In this document: positions 10,149 through 21,442 of the stretch, in pieces
Numbering within the stretch: position 1 is the first letter of the stretch
Layout of the letters: each line of letters starts with the position of its first letter
DNA from: Dicaeum eximium
Taxonomy: Eukaryota > Chordata > Aves > Passeriformes > Dicaeidae
DNA length: 64,000 bases
Direction: 5' to 3'
NCBI GenBank assembly: GCA_013396995.1
Contig: VWZP01008283.1
Coordinates: 115,058-179,057, forward strand
Notes under the pieces: model-generated
Seen by the model: only the letters and a program-made list of their open reading frames with translations
Told to the model about the DNA's origin: nothing
Database searches by the model: none
Program-made: the position numbers and the translations under genes

Positions 10149-13100
10149 AGGTGGCTGCACCCAGCTCCCTTCCCAGGGTGGCCTTGCGCAACGCGGAGTC
10201 TTTGTCTCCATTCGGTGTCTGGGGCCTGGGGCACCCTGAATACACCTTCCCCACCCAGGTTAATGCAAATCAGCAGCACAGCAGCTCCCAGCTGGGGAGC
10301 AGGCAGCAGAAGGAACTTTGTTCTCCCTGTTAGGGGCACTGGACCGGGAGCACAGGGGCTGTTTGCTCGCCTGGGACAGTCAGGACACCGGGGTTCCTGG
10401 GGGCTGCAGCAGCTCCAGGATGTGAACCCTCAATACTGTGAGGGTATTTCAGCACTGCCACTGGGCAGTGGAAGCTAGGGAGGGAGAGCCTGGCATCTCC
10501 CAGAAACACTGCAAGGAGGTATTCGTGCAAAACCTACATGCTTCCCTTCTTCTGTCCAACTTCTGCTATTTCAGAGACCCCAAAACCACTTTCTGGCTTT
10601 GGACAAAATGCTACAGGAAAGGTCTGGCAACTTCCCCAGCTCCTGCAGCTGCAGCTCTGCCTTGCTTTTTTTTTCTTTTTTTTGTAGGTGCCCTACACTG
10701 CCCAACTTCAGGGAGCCTCATCTTTGGAGGGGTCACCCTTGGTGCCCAATGGCTCCAGCACAAGCTGAAAGGGACATTTCCCTACACACACAGGAAAAAC
10801 ACCTCTTTCGTAAAGACTCTGCTGTTCCAGAGCTGGTTCTGCACTTATTATCCAGTATCACATCCCCTCAACAAGTGACTCATTCTTCTGCACCTCATAG
10901 GAGAAACTGAGCCCATCGCTTCCAAATTGTTTGGAAGGGGAAATAGAAATAGAAAAGCAGAACAGCTTTCAGAAGAAGATAACTGCTTCTGCCTCTTCAG
11001 AAAAAACCAAAGCTGCTCCCAAGCCCATGGCTGCCCACTGGCACCCCTCTTGCCCTTACACCCACAGAAGAGCACACTCATTGTGACTCCCACATTCCTG
11101 TGTCCACATGGCTGATTTTTGGGCAATGCCCCCGCCTGCAGACACTCGTGCCCTTCCAGCAGGATGTACGTGTGCAGGGTGATTTGTGGTCAGCCCAGAT
11201 CAGCTTCCAGAGGTGCTGCTCATTCCCTGTAACTCAGGGGCACCTCTGGCAATGCGAGGTGACACAATTTACCCCGTACCAGTCTTGCTGGAGTGGCACC
11301 AGGGCACATCTTCCCTGCTCCTCCTAACAACAGGCACACAGCTCCTGCAGCCCACAGAACGCCTGGCCTCTGTTAACAGCAGCAGGAGTCTGAGCTCTAA
11401 TTACCCCCAGAACCATGGAACCATACAGTTGCTACAGTTGGAAAACACCTCTAAGACCATCGAGCCCCACCATGGGACATCTGTCTGGACACTGCTAGAA
11501 GTGCCAGAGTGGAACCACTGCTGGCTTCCCACTCTCCAGCCTGCCAGCCCAGAGCTCATTGCTGGGAAGACCAATGCAGAAAGCAGAGTGGGAACTGCTC
11601 TGGGTGCTGGAAAAAGCAAGACCATGGAGATTCTTGAGCCAAACAGGAGCAGAGACCCTTCCCAGGACCAGAGCTCTCCCCGGGCTCAGCCTGCAGGTCC
11701 TGCCTTTTGGGCACCCCCTTGCCCTGCCCTGATCATTCCTTTGCCTGGCTTTGGGAGGGCTTTTCAAGCTGCCTGAGAACATCACATCCCAACTCTCCTG
11801 GAAGCCTAATTGGAAGCCTCAAAAAGCAATTACAGTAAAAGCACTCTGCAGTGAATCAAGCACCCGTCTGGCAGCCCCGGTGAGTGCCGGCTCACGGGGC
11901 TGTGCCTCAGGGACAGGCACACAGAAAGGCAGAAAGCCTTCACACGTGGAACAACACAACAGCTTCCCTCCCTGGGAGGAAGGAGGGGCTGGCAGGACTC
12001 ACAATGCTCCCCCTTCCTCAAGTTCTCTGCCTCCATCCCACTGGGAACACAAACACGCTGCCAGGAGCGGGTCTGCTGAACCAGGAAAAGGATGCTCATG
12101 TCTGTTTCCAGTTCACTTAGAATTTGAGATGTCACAAGCAATAAAAGCTTGTTCTCATTCTGGTTCTAGAAACCCCCAGCTCTGCTGTGACCTGTGCCTT
12201 TTGAGGCACAATAAAAACATAAACATCTAGGTGGTAACTTCCCCTTTGGCCCTGCTTCTGCACTGCTTGTGGCACAGCTGGGCTAATCCCATTCCCACTG
12301 CTCTGCATTCTGACCTCCTTAAACAACCCCATGCGAGCATGTTAAAACACTCTAATCTATAAATAATGTATTCCCCTCACCCAGCAATGGATTACTGGGC
12401 CATAAAACTCCCTGGAATGCTCCGCAGAGTCGCCAGTTTAACGAAATAATACCCAGGAAGAGACATCAGTAGAGTCTCATCCTCCTCCCTGATGAATTCC
12501 TGCAAAGCTTCGATGCCCCTGTTACTTCTGCACTGGATTTTTCTTTACAATTAATTATTTAGAAGCTGGTATTTTATTCCAGTGGCCTTTTTTTGCCCTC
12601 CATCAAAGACCCTTTAATTTTCTGAGCTAATAACCCTCACAACTGAGAGAAGACCAGCACTGGGGAACTCAGCAGAGGCAAAGGGAAGCAAGGAGGTCTC
12701 ACTGCTTGGCACACACAGGGAGGTCACAGCTCAGACCCAAGCCAACCTGCTGGGAGCTCCCATTTCTGCCCCAGCTTCGGGCAGGAGGATTCCCAGGCAT
12801 TCCCTGGACCAGCCCAGGGCACTGATCCTGCAGGGAAGTAGCTGTGTTTTCCTGGGGGTTTGTTTCCAAACAGCCATTACCTACAACTCAAGCCACAGTG
12901 TGTAACTTCATTAGAGACAAACGAATCTGCTCCAAACACTGATGCCTAACAGACTGCACTGCCACTGCAAAATCAATGCTTCTTCTCAACACCAATTCCA
13001 GCAGGAGTCCTTCCACTGATTTCCCAGAGCAAAAGCATAAAGCTCAAGTAAACGCTTCAACGATGCAAATTTGCGGTTTGGCAGATTTTTTTTTTCTGTC

Positions 13101-13559
13101 AGGCATTTTGGAAAAATGAAGTGTTTCTACCTCAAAACAAGTTAGAAACCAGACAGGCACCATTTAAAGAGCAAGTTCCCCAGGAAGCATAACCAGGCCT
13201 GCCACATGTGGGCACCTGATCCCTCAGCTCTGTGTGCCGTGCTTAGCACAGCAATTTTCCACACCTTTTCCACGATGCACAGATCACTTTTAACTCTGAA
13301 AAGATGGGGGAAAACAGGTAAGCCAGTGACACCCACCAAACCTGCTCGCTTTGCTCCACTGATCACGTGTGGAAATGTAAATCCCTCCTGCAATATTAAA
13401 ACACCATCCAAGGAACTAACAGCCAGCTCAGCAACGGGGCTCTGCTATAAGAAACAAAACTATGAAAACACCTTTCCAACAGCTCCAGAGTGACTGAATT
13501 CCCAGAAAAAGGAATGCATTAGCCCTCGCCTGTGCCCCGGAGGATTACTCAGGGCTGAA
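10149..13559. other. No gene seen
   Basis: Apart from the weak CR1 at 11409 the stretch holds only short frames. The part 12330-12620 is AT-rich and has few frames. A splice-like pair at 13283-13317 on the plus strand is not supported by a reading frame of interest. Confidence 0.5.
11409..11490 (-). mobile_element. CR1-like 3' fragment, diverged
   Basis: A weak reverse terminus (AGAACCATGGAACCAT) precedes AGTTGGAAAACACCTCTAAG and ACCATCGAGCCCCACCA, which correspond to the CR1 block after the octamers. It is strongly diverged and short. Confidence 0.6.
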
Positions 13560-14365
13560 CCCGCCGGTGGGAAGGCGAGCCCGAGTCCCTCGGGGGGCAG
13601 GAGCCACCCCGACAGTGCCACAGCACTCCGGGGACCGCGGCTCGGGGAGGGGAGCCGGGACAGGACGGGAGCCCCGGGACAGCGCTGCTGCTCAGCCCCG
13701 ATGCTTAGTCACAGTAATTGCAGAGCCAGGGCTCCGCGCTCGCATTTCCTGTCACCAACCCAAGAATTAGGCAATTTAGATTCACAGATAGCGCCGGGAT
13801 ATTAAATAACGTGATAAGCGATCGCTGAAGGAACCAGGAGGAAAATGAGCAGCTCGGCACGGACGAGGTTCCCCCGGTCCTGGCCGGGCAGTGTCCCCAA
13901 ATCTTTGGGCAGTGTGAGCCCCCCAAGGCAGCGCTCCCCCCTCGGGGAGCAGCCCTGCCCTTCTCAGCCTCCCGGCTCTCCCTACCTCGCAGAGACACCC
14001 AACAGAGCCCGAGTCAAGTTGAAACCTTTCACGGGCTCATTTTCAACAATTAAAGAGCGCGGCAACCTGTAATTACGGCAAATAATGGCAGACAGCTGGA
14101 GAAGAGAACATCTCCAGTCAGTAACACGATACCACCACATTTTCCCTCCTAGGGAACCCAGCTATCAACTCCCCGGCTCCCATTCAGTCGGCTCCAGCCC
14201 TCGGTGTCCGGGCGAGCAGCGCAAACCCTGGAGAAGCAAACAGCACCTGACAACCCAACTAAACACAACTCACAGAGAGCAACACCTCTGCCCACACCGG
14301 GGAAAGAGGGGACCGGGAGCTTTGGAAAGGCTCATTTCCCCGGCAAGCTGCAGCCGAGCTCTTAC

Positions 14366-14390
14366 CGCCCATCATCAGCAGCACGAACAT
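14366..14390 (-). CDS. Probable first coding exon of a leftward-running gene (unidentified)
   Basis: Seen: on the minus strand an ATG at 14390-14388 is preceded by GGGCCAAG, with A at -3. It opens eight codons, MFVLLMMG, plus one extra G. The last exonic base is 14366 and is followed at once by GTAAGAGCT, a near-perfect splice donor, so the exon is 25 coding nt and ends in phase 1. The 5' side is GC-rich and CpG-dense, as expected of a 5' UTR and promoter. The residues after Met are strongly hydrophobic, which fits the start of a signal peptide or a type II signal anchor. Inference: this is coding exon 1 of a secreted or membrane protein gene whose remaining exons lie at lower coordinates or beyond the window. 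I do not recognise the gene. An upstream ORF or a non-coding first exon of an antisense RNA is the alternative. Confidence 0.55.
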
Positions 14391-14660
14391 CTTGGCCCGC
14401 CGCGCCCCCCGAGCCCCGCTAGCAGAGAGCAGGGAGCGCCCGCACTGCTTCCCCTTCTGCGCCCGAGTGGGTGGAACTCGCCAAGTTTCACGCCGAGACG
14501 AGATGGGTCAATTGGGTGTGTTGGAAGGTTTGGGGTTTTGCCATCCCTCCCTTCCTCCCTCCCTCCGTCTCTTCCTCCCTCCCTCCCTCTCCTGATTAAT
14601 TCCGCCCGTCACAGGCTCCGGACGAGCTGCCACTCAGCCCCGCTGGCTCCTGAAATCTGA
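14391..14660 (-). promoter_or_regulatory. Putative promoter and 5' UTR of the leftward gene
   Basis: This segment lies directly upstream of the minus-strand ATG at 14390. It is CpG-rich (14391-14480, 14600-14640). It contains a GC box read as CCGCCC on the plus strand at 14602-14607, overlapping a CRE half-site (CGTCA, 14607-14611). A 48-bp polypyrimidine block at 14545-14592 is a purine block on the gene's strand. No TATA box is obvious, which fits a CpG-type promoter with dispersed starts. The transcription start cannot be fixed from sequence alone. Confidence 0.5.
14545..14592. repeat. CCCT/TTCC polypyrimidine tract
   Basis: A nearly pure pyrimidine run built of CCCT and TTCC blocks is broken only by a G near its middle. 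It is purine-only on the strand of the candidate gene and sits in its promoter or 5' UTR. Such tracts with partial mirror symmetry can form triplex DNA. Here that is only an inference from composition. Confidence 0.8.
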
Positions 14661-16021
14661 ATTCCTAAGGACATCCCTCCGGGGTGGCTGGAACTCACCA
14701 GCGCTGCCAGAGGAGCCGAGAACTGAATCCCCGGTGAGCTCACAGAGGCTCCACAGCCCTCGGGATTCTGCTGGGTTTGCAGGCAGCAGCTCAGAGCAAG
14801 ACAGAAAATAAAACATTCTGACCTACTCTGTGCCTTTTCCCTCTGCCCGCGGCTCACCCCCGACCCCGAGGGTTTCCCCGGGTGTCTGGGTGTGCTTCTG
14901 GAGGGGCCCTGTTAAAAACACACCGGCAGCTGCCCTCGCCGAGCTGCCCACAGGTGCACAAGGGTTTCCAGGATCAGCAACTCCAGGGAACTAGAAATTA
15001 CCCATAAAGCTGCTTTTACTTAATTCCCTATTTCCACATAGCTGTCTCTGGACTAAGACTTGAGCAGCAGCATCCTCCAGACCAGGGCTGGCTAATGGTT
15101 GCTATAAATAAGAAATACCAACACAAAACCCAACCCATCTGTGTTTAACCCCCGACTTCCCCCCACCCTGCCTCTGCACCCTGTATATGGGACAAGAAAA
15201 ACAGGTATGAAACTGCTCTGAAAAGGAAGCAGACAACACAGCAGATACTCTTTACAAACAGAAATCAAACTAATTAACAAATTAACATTTACCACTCTGC
15301 GTGATACTTCACAAATACCGAGTATTGAGCAATAACCTTGCAGCCCCACCCTCTGCAACCCAGCAGTGACCGCAAGCTGGGAAAAGGACAGAACCACGAG
15401 GAAAAGAACAAAATAAAATGGCCAAAGGTCCGTGCAGGAGCCCAGTCCTGACCCAGGGCGGGACACGCTGCTGTGGGACTGAAAGGATTTAACAGCTGGA
15501 GTGAGGCTGTGGGGCTCCACACGCCCCGGTGCTGCGGGCGCAGAGCAAGGGAGGAGATAATTCTATTTTGGGACAGGGACAAGGTATCAGAGAAGCAATC
15601 TGACATGGCACAGCCATCCTCACAGCCGCCATGACCAGGAACAGGAGTGAGCAGTGAGTCTGAGCCCACTTCAAACAGCACTTTGGGTTTAACTTCTCAT
15701 CCCAGTGCTCAGATGTTTCCCACAGAGCCACCCACGCTCAGCACGAGGTCCCCCGTGAGCGCAGGCACACCCCAGAAGCACCAGGGTGCTCCACCTCGAC
15801 AGCAGCAAAGGGCTGAAGGAGGGACGGGATCAGACAGAGTTTGGCCCAGGGAGCACTGAACAATCCTCAACATTCGGGTGAATTCAAACCCTGAACGAGC
15901 AAACCAACAGCTCCCACGGCAGGACAAACAAACGGGAGAGCGGCTCCGGCACCGGGAACTCGCAAACCCCGAGCAGACGAGCAGGTTTGGTGAGCCACGA
16001 GTGACTCAGGGGGTGACAGGG
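14661..16021. other. Upstream flank of the candidate promoter; no gene seen
   Basis: Moderately GC-rich with scattered CpGs up to about 14960, then ordinary sequence. Frames at 15092-15731 on the minus strand have no recognisable domain. Confidence 0.5.
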
Positions 16022-16039
16022 GCTGCTGCTGCTGCTGCC
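16022..16039. repeat. (CTG)n microsatellite
   Basis: Six to seven CTG units in a GC-rich context. Short trinucleotide array. Confidence 0.85.
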
Positions 16040-16134
16040 TTCGGGTCCACTCGGGCACGGCCACTTCTGGGTGCTGGAGCAGCTCAGAGCTCCCAGAGCG
16101 CCCGGCCGGGATCGCTCCCGTCGGAGCAGCCCCG

Positions 16135-16196
16135 GTGTGCACCTACACGCAGGTGTGTACCTACACACAGGTGTGCACCTACACACAGGTGTGCAC
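16135..16196. repeat. 18-bp minisatellite, about 3.4 copies
   Basis: The unit is GTGTGCACCTACACACAG with one or two changes per copy (first unit CACGCAG, second GTGTGTACC). Each unit carries CAGGTG (E-box) and AGGTGTG (T-box half-site). It lies about 1.7 kb upstream of the candidate leftward gene start. Confidence 0.9.
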
Positions 16197-16483
16197 ACGC
16201 CAGCTCCCACAGACACTGCAACCACGCTGCTACACTCCAGAGAAGGGACAGGAGCTTACTGTGACAGATCAGCAGCCATTGTCTGCAGCGATTTTCAGAT
16301 TCCGAGGGCCAAAGGCAGCACCGCCCTTCTGCCACCTGCACCCTGCCACAGCAGTGTGGGGTATCTCTTCCTGCTACCCAGAGCAAACCCTTGGCATGGC
16401 CAGAACTCCCAGGAAAGCATGAGCTGCTGTAAGAGCAGCTTGCTGAAAGCTTCAGGCATTGGTATAACCACTGGTGGGTATTC

Positions 16484-16811
16484 AATCACAGAATCATTTA
16501 GCTGGAAAAGCCCTCCCAGACCATCGAGTCCCGCCTGTGCCCAACCCCACCTTGTCACCAGCCCAGAGCACTGAGTGCCACATCCAGGAATTCCTTGGAC
16601 AGCTCCAGGGATGGGCATTCCAAACCTCCCTGGGCAGCCCCTTCCACTCCCTCAGCACCCTTCCCATGGGGAAATTCCATGCGGTGCCCACCCTGAGGCT
16701 CCCCTGGCCCAGCCTGAGGCCGTTCCCTCTCCTCCTGTCCCTGTTCCCTGGGAGCAGAGCCCGACCCCCCCGGCTGTCCCCTCCTGCCAGGAGCTGTGCA
16801 GAGCCACAAGG
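16484..16811 (-). mobile_element. CR1 LINE 3' fragment, about 330 bp
   Basis: A reverse copy with AATCACAGAATCATTTAGCT at its start, the CACCTTGTCACCAGCCCAGA block, and the distal CTGCCAGGAGCTGTGCAGAG. It matches the forward copies at 40725-41187 and 48271-48697 when reversed. It is little decayed. Confidence 0.92.
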
Positions 16812-17057
16812 TTCACTGCAGATGTATAAAAGAAAAGCAGAGGCTTCCCCTTCACTCATGACCCACAGCACTGGAGCGTCAACCAGCAAGCCATGAACAG
16901 CAATCCCAATGTACGGAGAGAGACCCACGGAGGGAGAGGCAAGGGATGCCTTCTCCTGAGTCATGCAGGATCCAACCCCCCTGCTCCTGAGAAATGAGAT
17001 ATTTCCAGCGTGGCGGGGTGGGTGCCCCGGCAGGGCGCGGGACAGTGGGAGCAGGGA

Positions 17058-17110
17058 AGGAGGAGCAGCAGCAGGAGCAGGAGCAGCAGCAGGAGCAGGG
17101 AAGGAGGAGT

Positions 17111-17161
<51 letters not shown>

Positions 17162-17215
17162 GAAGGAGGAGCAGGAACAGGAACAGGAGCAGGAGTAGGA
17201 GCAGGAGCAGCCGTC
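17058..17215. repeat. GGAGCA/GGAACA purine-rich minisatellite
   Basis: An array of GGAGCA hexamers interrupted by GCAGCA and by two GGGAAGGAGGA blocks. It produces long Leu-, Ala-Pro- and Ser-Cys-rich frames on the minus strand and Arg-Ser or Gly-Ala frames on the plus strand. None is likely to be coding. Confidence 0.95.
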
Positions 17216-17589
17216 CTGCAGGAGCCTCCCGGGAGTCCCGGCGGGCAGTGCCCGGCTCTCTGCTGGGGAGAACAGGCAGTGCCAGGCCTGGCCCTGGCTC
17301 CCGGCCCGCTGACGCACCGGGATCCTCCCTTTTGATGTGGGCTTCCTCCGAGGGCGCGAGCCAGCCCGTGTAAACAGCGGCGCTCTCCTGAGCCAGCCAG
17401 GAACACCTGAACCTGCTGGGAGACAGCCCGAAACATTCTGCCCAAACGGCACGGAGACAGCCGTGAGCTCAGCCCTGTAGCTGGCACAAAGTGACCCTCC
17501 CCTCCTCAGCTGAGTGATGGTACCACTGGGAAAAGTCTCTTTGCCTTCTGTCTTTCTGGCAGGATGAATCCCACCAGTCTGGAGAAGAC

Positions 17590-17904
17590 TTAGGTCAGAC
17601 CTCAACAGGGGATGCAGCTCCTCCCGAGGGGCAGCTCTGATCTCTGCTCCCTGTGATAGGGAGAGGAGCCAGGGAACAGCTGGAGCTGTGGCAGGGGAGG
17701 GTTAGGCTGGATATCAGGGAAAGGTTCTTCCACTGCCCAGGCTCCCCAGGGAACAGGCACGGCCCCGCAGAGCTCCAGGAGCGTTTGGGCAGCGCTCCCA
17801 GGGATGCACGGGGTGGGATTGTTGGGGTGTCTGTGCAGGGACAAGAGTGGGACTGGATGATCCTTGTTGGGTCCTTCCAACTCAAGACATTCTGTGATTC
17901 TGTG
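17590..17904 (+). mobile_element. CR1 LINE 3' fragment, about 310 bp
   Basis: A forward copy of the ATATCCTGA-type subfamily. The block CTGATCTCTGCTCCCTGTGA is followed by GGAACAGCTGGAGCTGTGGC, then ACTGGATGATCCTTGTTGGG and a clean double octamer ending ATTCTGTGATTCTGTG. The clean end suggests relatively recent insertion. Confidence 0.93.
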
Positions 17905-20696
17905 AACCTTCCAGGGAGCCCAGAGGCTCTCCCAGATATCGAGCTGAGACGTGGAGGTCGCACCAGAGCCCAGAGGAGAAAGGTCCCAGAGCACAGCACT
18001 TCTCTGTGGTGAAAGGAAGGGAGACACAACCCAGGTCTGTATCCTGCATAAAGGTGTGTTTATCAACCCTAATTAACATCCTGGGCCTCTCACACCCTGG
18101 CACACCTGCTAATTAGCACACATGAGTTAATATCATTTTAACAATGGATTAGCACTTGGGGCAGGAAAAAGGGAGTCACTTCAGCACAGTGACTCACCCT
18201 GAGCACAGCAGGAAGGTGAGACACAAGGAGCATCTGCCACACTCACACAGGGCTCTGCAGACCGCATCTCCTTAACTAAGGCTTACTGTACACAGCCGAG
18301 GTGCTTCAAAAATTCATGATTGTATCTGTCTTACTTTCCACCTGCACGCGCAGGTGGCCTTGGAGGAGCGTTCTGTCTCCACCATGCAGACAGCCAGAGC
18401 CACTCGGGTCCTTCTGCAAGTCCTGCTGGAGCTCCTGAGGTGATTATCACCCACTCTGATCCAGCAGTTTCAGGACACGACCTGGGGCCCACCAGCCACT
18501 AATCATCTGTCAGGAACATCCCCAGGGGAACCCAAGGAGCTGATGTCCAATTACAGCTTTGGTGCTTCTGCAAACATCCCACAAGCACGGTGCACACATG
18601 GCTGGGACGTTAGTGCCCTTTTCCATGGAATCCTGGAAAAACTGCAGCCCTACACACGTAACCTGGCCTTCAAGGTTCCCTGTGGGTGATGTGGCCAAGC
18701 CATGCCCTGGCTTTCACCCCAGGTCCCACTCTTTGTGCCTGTGGAGCCTGGCAGGAGCAAAGGGCTGTGTCTGTGGAGCAGGGGACAGTTTGACTCGAGC
18801 CATCTTGTATTCAATCATAAACTGAAGAACAAACTTAACTTAGCTTGCATTATTTTTTTCAAACCTCAGCTTCCAAACTGCAGCACCTCACAAGAGGGCA
18901 TGGATGGAAAACCATCACACCACCATCAGAATCGCTCCTACCCCCTCAGATTGATGTTTAACACTGCCAGCCTTTGCTTTGTCCAGTGAAAACCTGCAAA
19001 CCAACCCCTGGCAATTACAGAACGTCAATGCCATGAAAAATTACACTGGGTTGAATGTATCCACACTCCCTGCTATCAGAAAGATTTTCTCAGCCTCATG
19101 TTTCTATTTGGGATTAGGAGGGGACTTGTGAAAAGCAAGTATTGTTCAGTCACAAATAGTTCCCTTTCAGCCTCTACAGAAGTCAGGTAATGAATTACAG
19201 GAGGGTTTTTTCCCTTTGGAGAGGTCAGCAGATATATCAGCTCCTGGGAAAGCTGATCCCTGTTGTTTGGCTACAAGGGGAGCTGGAAAAGGCTCCTAAT
19301 GAGCTCCAGGGAGCTCTTGGGACATGCACATGGGCCCAAAGTCACCAGGAGCCCTGTGCTCCCCAGCACCAGGGGCTTTTTGGGGTGTCCAGCCCACCTG
19401 CCAGGGCTGTGGCTGTGACACCCCACACTCAGCCCGAGCTCAACAAAACACGGACTGCTTCCTTTTTTCATGGGAATGCTCAAGGAGGAACGTTTTATTC
19501 AAGAGCTCTAATGCAAACACCTCCTCTCATATTTTTTTTAAACTCGGCAGTAGCTGCTGTCATTTTCATGCTGCGTTCTGACACACTTCCACCACATCCC
19601 TGCCAATAGTTTTAATTTCATTGGAAAAATCAGCTCTGAGCGAGAGTGACAAGCTGCACGCTGGTGACGAGGCTGTCAAGTGATGGATAATGTAGGTTTA
19701 CTTTAGCTGTCAAAACTTTTCAATGCTAAAAATAGGTATCACAAGCTTGTGGACTCACTGCACTGAAGCATTGAACACACAGGATATTGACACCCTCAGC
19801 AGCGCCCAAAGCTGCTCACAGCTGAGTAAAATGAGCAGTGTGTGATGGACAGCAAAGCTCTGAGTTTTACTTATCTGGAGAAGACAAGAACAACACACTA
19901 CAGGAAGAAATCTCATACCACACTGGCCAAAGTGAAGACAAGGTGCTGCACACACACCTTGATGAGAACAGCACAATATGAGACGCAAACCCGGGCAAAG
20001 ACAGAAAGAGGAAAGCTCAGAGAGAAAATCTTGTACCCTGCTATCCCAGCTCTTGGTCCAGGGCCCACAGAAAGGGAGGGCAGAGATCTCCCCACAGCAG
20101 CTCCTTCTTTCCTGCCCATCATCCCTCGGCTGCCCCTGCCCAGCAAGAAGGGGCACAGAGCTGTGAGGCTGGGAAGGATGGGGAAGCAGGGAAAAGCAAG
20201 GGGTTGTGCCAGAGGGATGAGATTTCCATGGAAGGGGTGAGTCCTCCCCAAGCAGTGACCCACTGATGGACACCAGCCAGGCAGCAGCTCCCCAAAGGGG
20301 TCGGTGCTTTTGTGGGTCACGTGGGATAGGAGGAGGGGGATAAAGAGGCACCATTTACAAACCAAATCCAGGGTTTTTTATTCCCTCTGAGGCACTGGGA
20401 GACAAGCACAGGCAGGGCTGTCCCTACATCAGGCCAGTATTTATGGCAGAAAGAAAATGAAGCGTCATAAGGAATTACTAATTAGATGTTATCATAACCC
20501 TGTGTACAACTGAAGCAGCACTCTGATGTGCTTTGTAAATAATTAGCAAATTAACTTTCACACTGCCCCTGCAAGGCAAGTATTATCCCCATCTCCTGCA
20601 CGGCCCTGATGGAAAAAAAAGACAGTTTGGGCAGATTGTTCCCCTGCCCTGGACAACTGCAGAGCTGCCCAAACACAGGGACATCAAGAGGAAGGG
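17905..20696. other. No gene seen; TAAT-rich patches
   Basis: TAATTA-type words cluster at 18060-18170 and again at 20460-20560. Both are CpG-poor and almost frame-free, as expected of conserved non-coding elements but not proof of it. Confidence 0.4.
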
Positions 20697-20808
20697 GAAA
20701 CTGGAGGCTCAGGGGGGCCCTTGGGCTGGGGACAAGGTGGGCACTGGGCACAGGCTGGACTCCATGGTCTCAGAGATATTTTCCAACCTAAATGATTCTG
20801 TGATTCCA
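20697..20808 (+). mobile_element. CR1 LINE 3' fragment with internal deletion
   Basis: A forward copy. GGAGGCTCAGGGGGGCCCTT joins directly to GGGCTGGGGACAAGGTGGGC, whereas the sister copy at 48271-48697 has about 240 bp between these blocks. It ends CTAAATGATTCTGTGATTCC. Confidence 0.88.
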
Positions 20809-21424
20809 CAATTCCTCATGTGCTGGAGGCAGGAACTGAGAGGGGAAATGCTCTGCACTCCCAGCAGACCCAAAGGAAAAGCTCTGAGCACCTGCTCCTC
20901 TGCAGACTGAGCAAGCTGAGCACACCCCAAGGCTCAGAGGCTCCAAGCACGGCCCCTGGGTGCCGGCCAGCTCCAGGACATGGCACAAAGCACTGCCACC
21001 AACTCCTCTGTCCAGACAGACCTGCCCTGTCCACCCAATTCTCCTTTCCACCCGAGCAGCAGGGCTGCCACCAGTGTCCTTGCTCCTCCTTCCCCACACA
21101 GAGGTTCCTGAGGGAGAAGGGACCAGAGCAGCACCACAGCCACCCCCACACCCTCCTGGTGCCACTGCCACCTTGTCCCCGCCGTGTGGGGCTGGCTGGC
21201 ACATCCACACCCCAGGCACCCCCTCCCACCTCTCTGCCAAGTGGTGGGAGCAGGGAAGTGAGGGAGGAGAGGGCAGGAGCAGGCAGGATGCAGGCTCCCA
21301 AAGAGGCAGACTCGCGTCTATTTTAGATGTGCTGCACAAAAATAAAAGATGCTGCTTGACTGCACATGTTCTCGTTTTTAGAAAACAAGCTCCAATTTAT
21401 TTCTTCCATTACAGCCAGATGGTT

Positions 21425-21442
21425 AAAAAAAAAAAAAAAAAA
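21425..21442. repeat. A-tract, 18 bp
   Basis: Uninterrupted run of A. No duplicated flank or retrosequence is evident beside it. Confidence 0.9.

Larger units (their letters stand above)
13560..14660. promoter_or_regulatory. CpG-island-like region
   Basis: CpG dinucleotides are visibly dense at 13561-13740, 13840-14000, 14160-14480 and 14600-14640. Most of the window is CpG-poor. The island straddles the candidate first coding exon (14366-14390) and extends about 800 bp into what would be intron 1, a common arrangement at vertebrate housekeeping and developmental promoters. A 75-codon plus-strand frame at 13845-14072 has a start codon but no recognisable domain and is probably a by-product of composition. 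Confidence 0.6.

Noticed and set aside
13283..13317. 35-nt plus-strand block before GTAAGCC
   Set aside because: Acceptor is weak and the peptide is uninformative.
16879..17605. Minus frames of 202 and 214 codons with Leu, Ala-Pro and Ser-Cys runs
   Set aside because: Driven by the GGAGCA array; the homopolymer character changes with frame as expected of a repeat.
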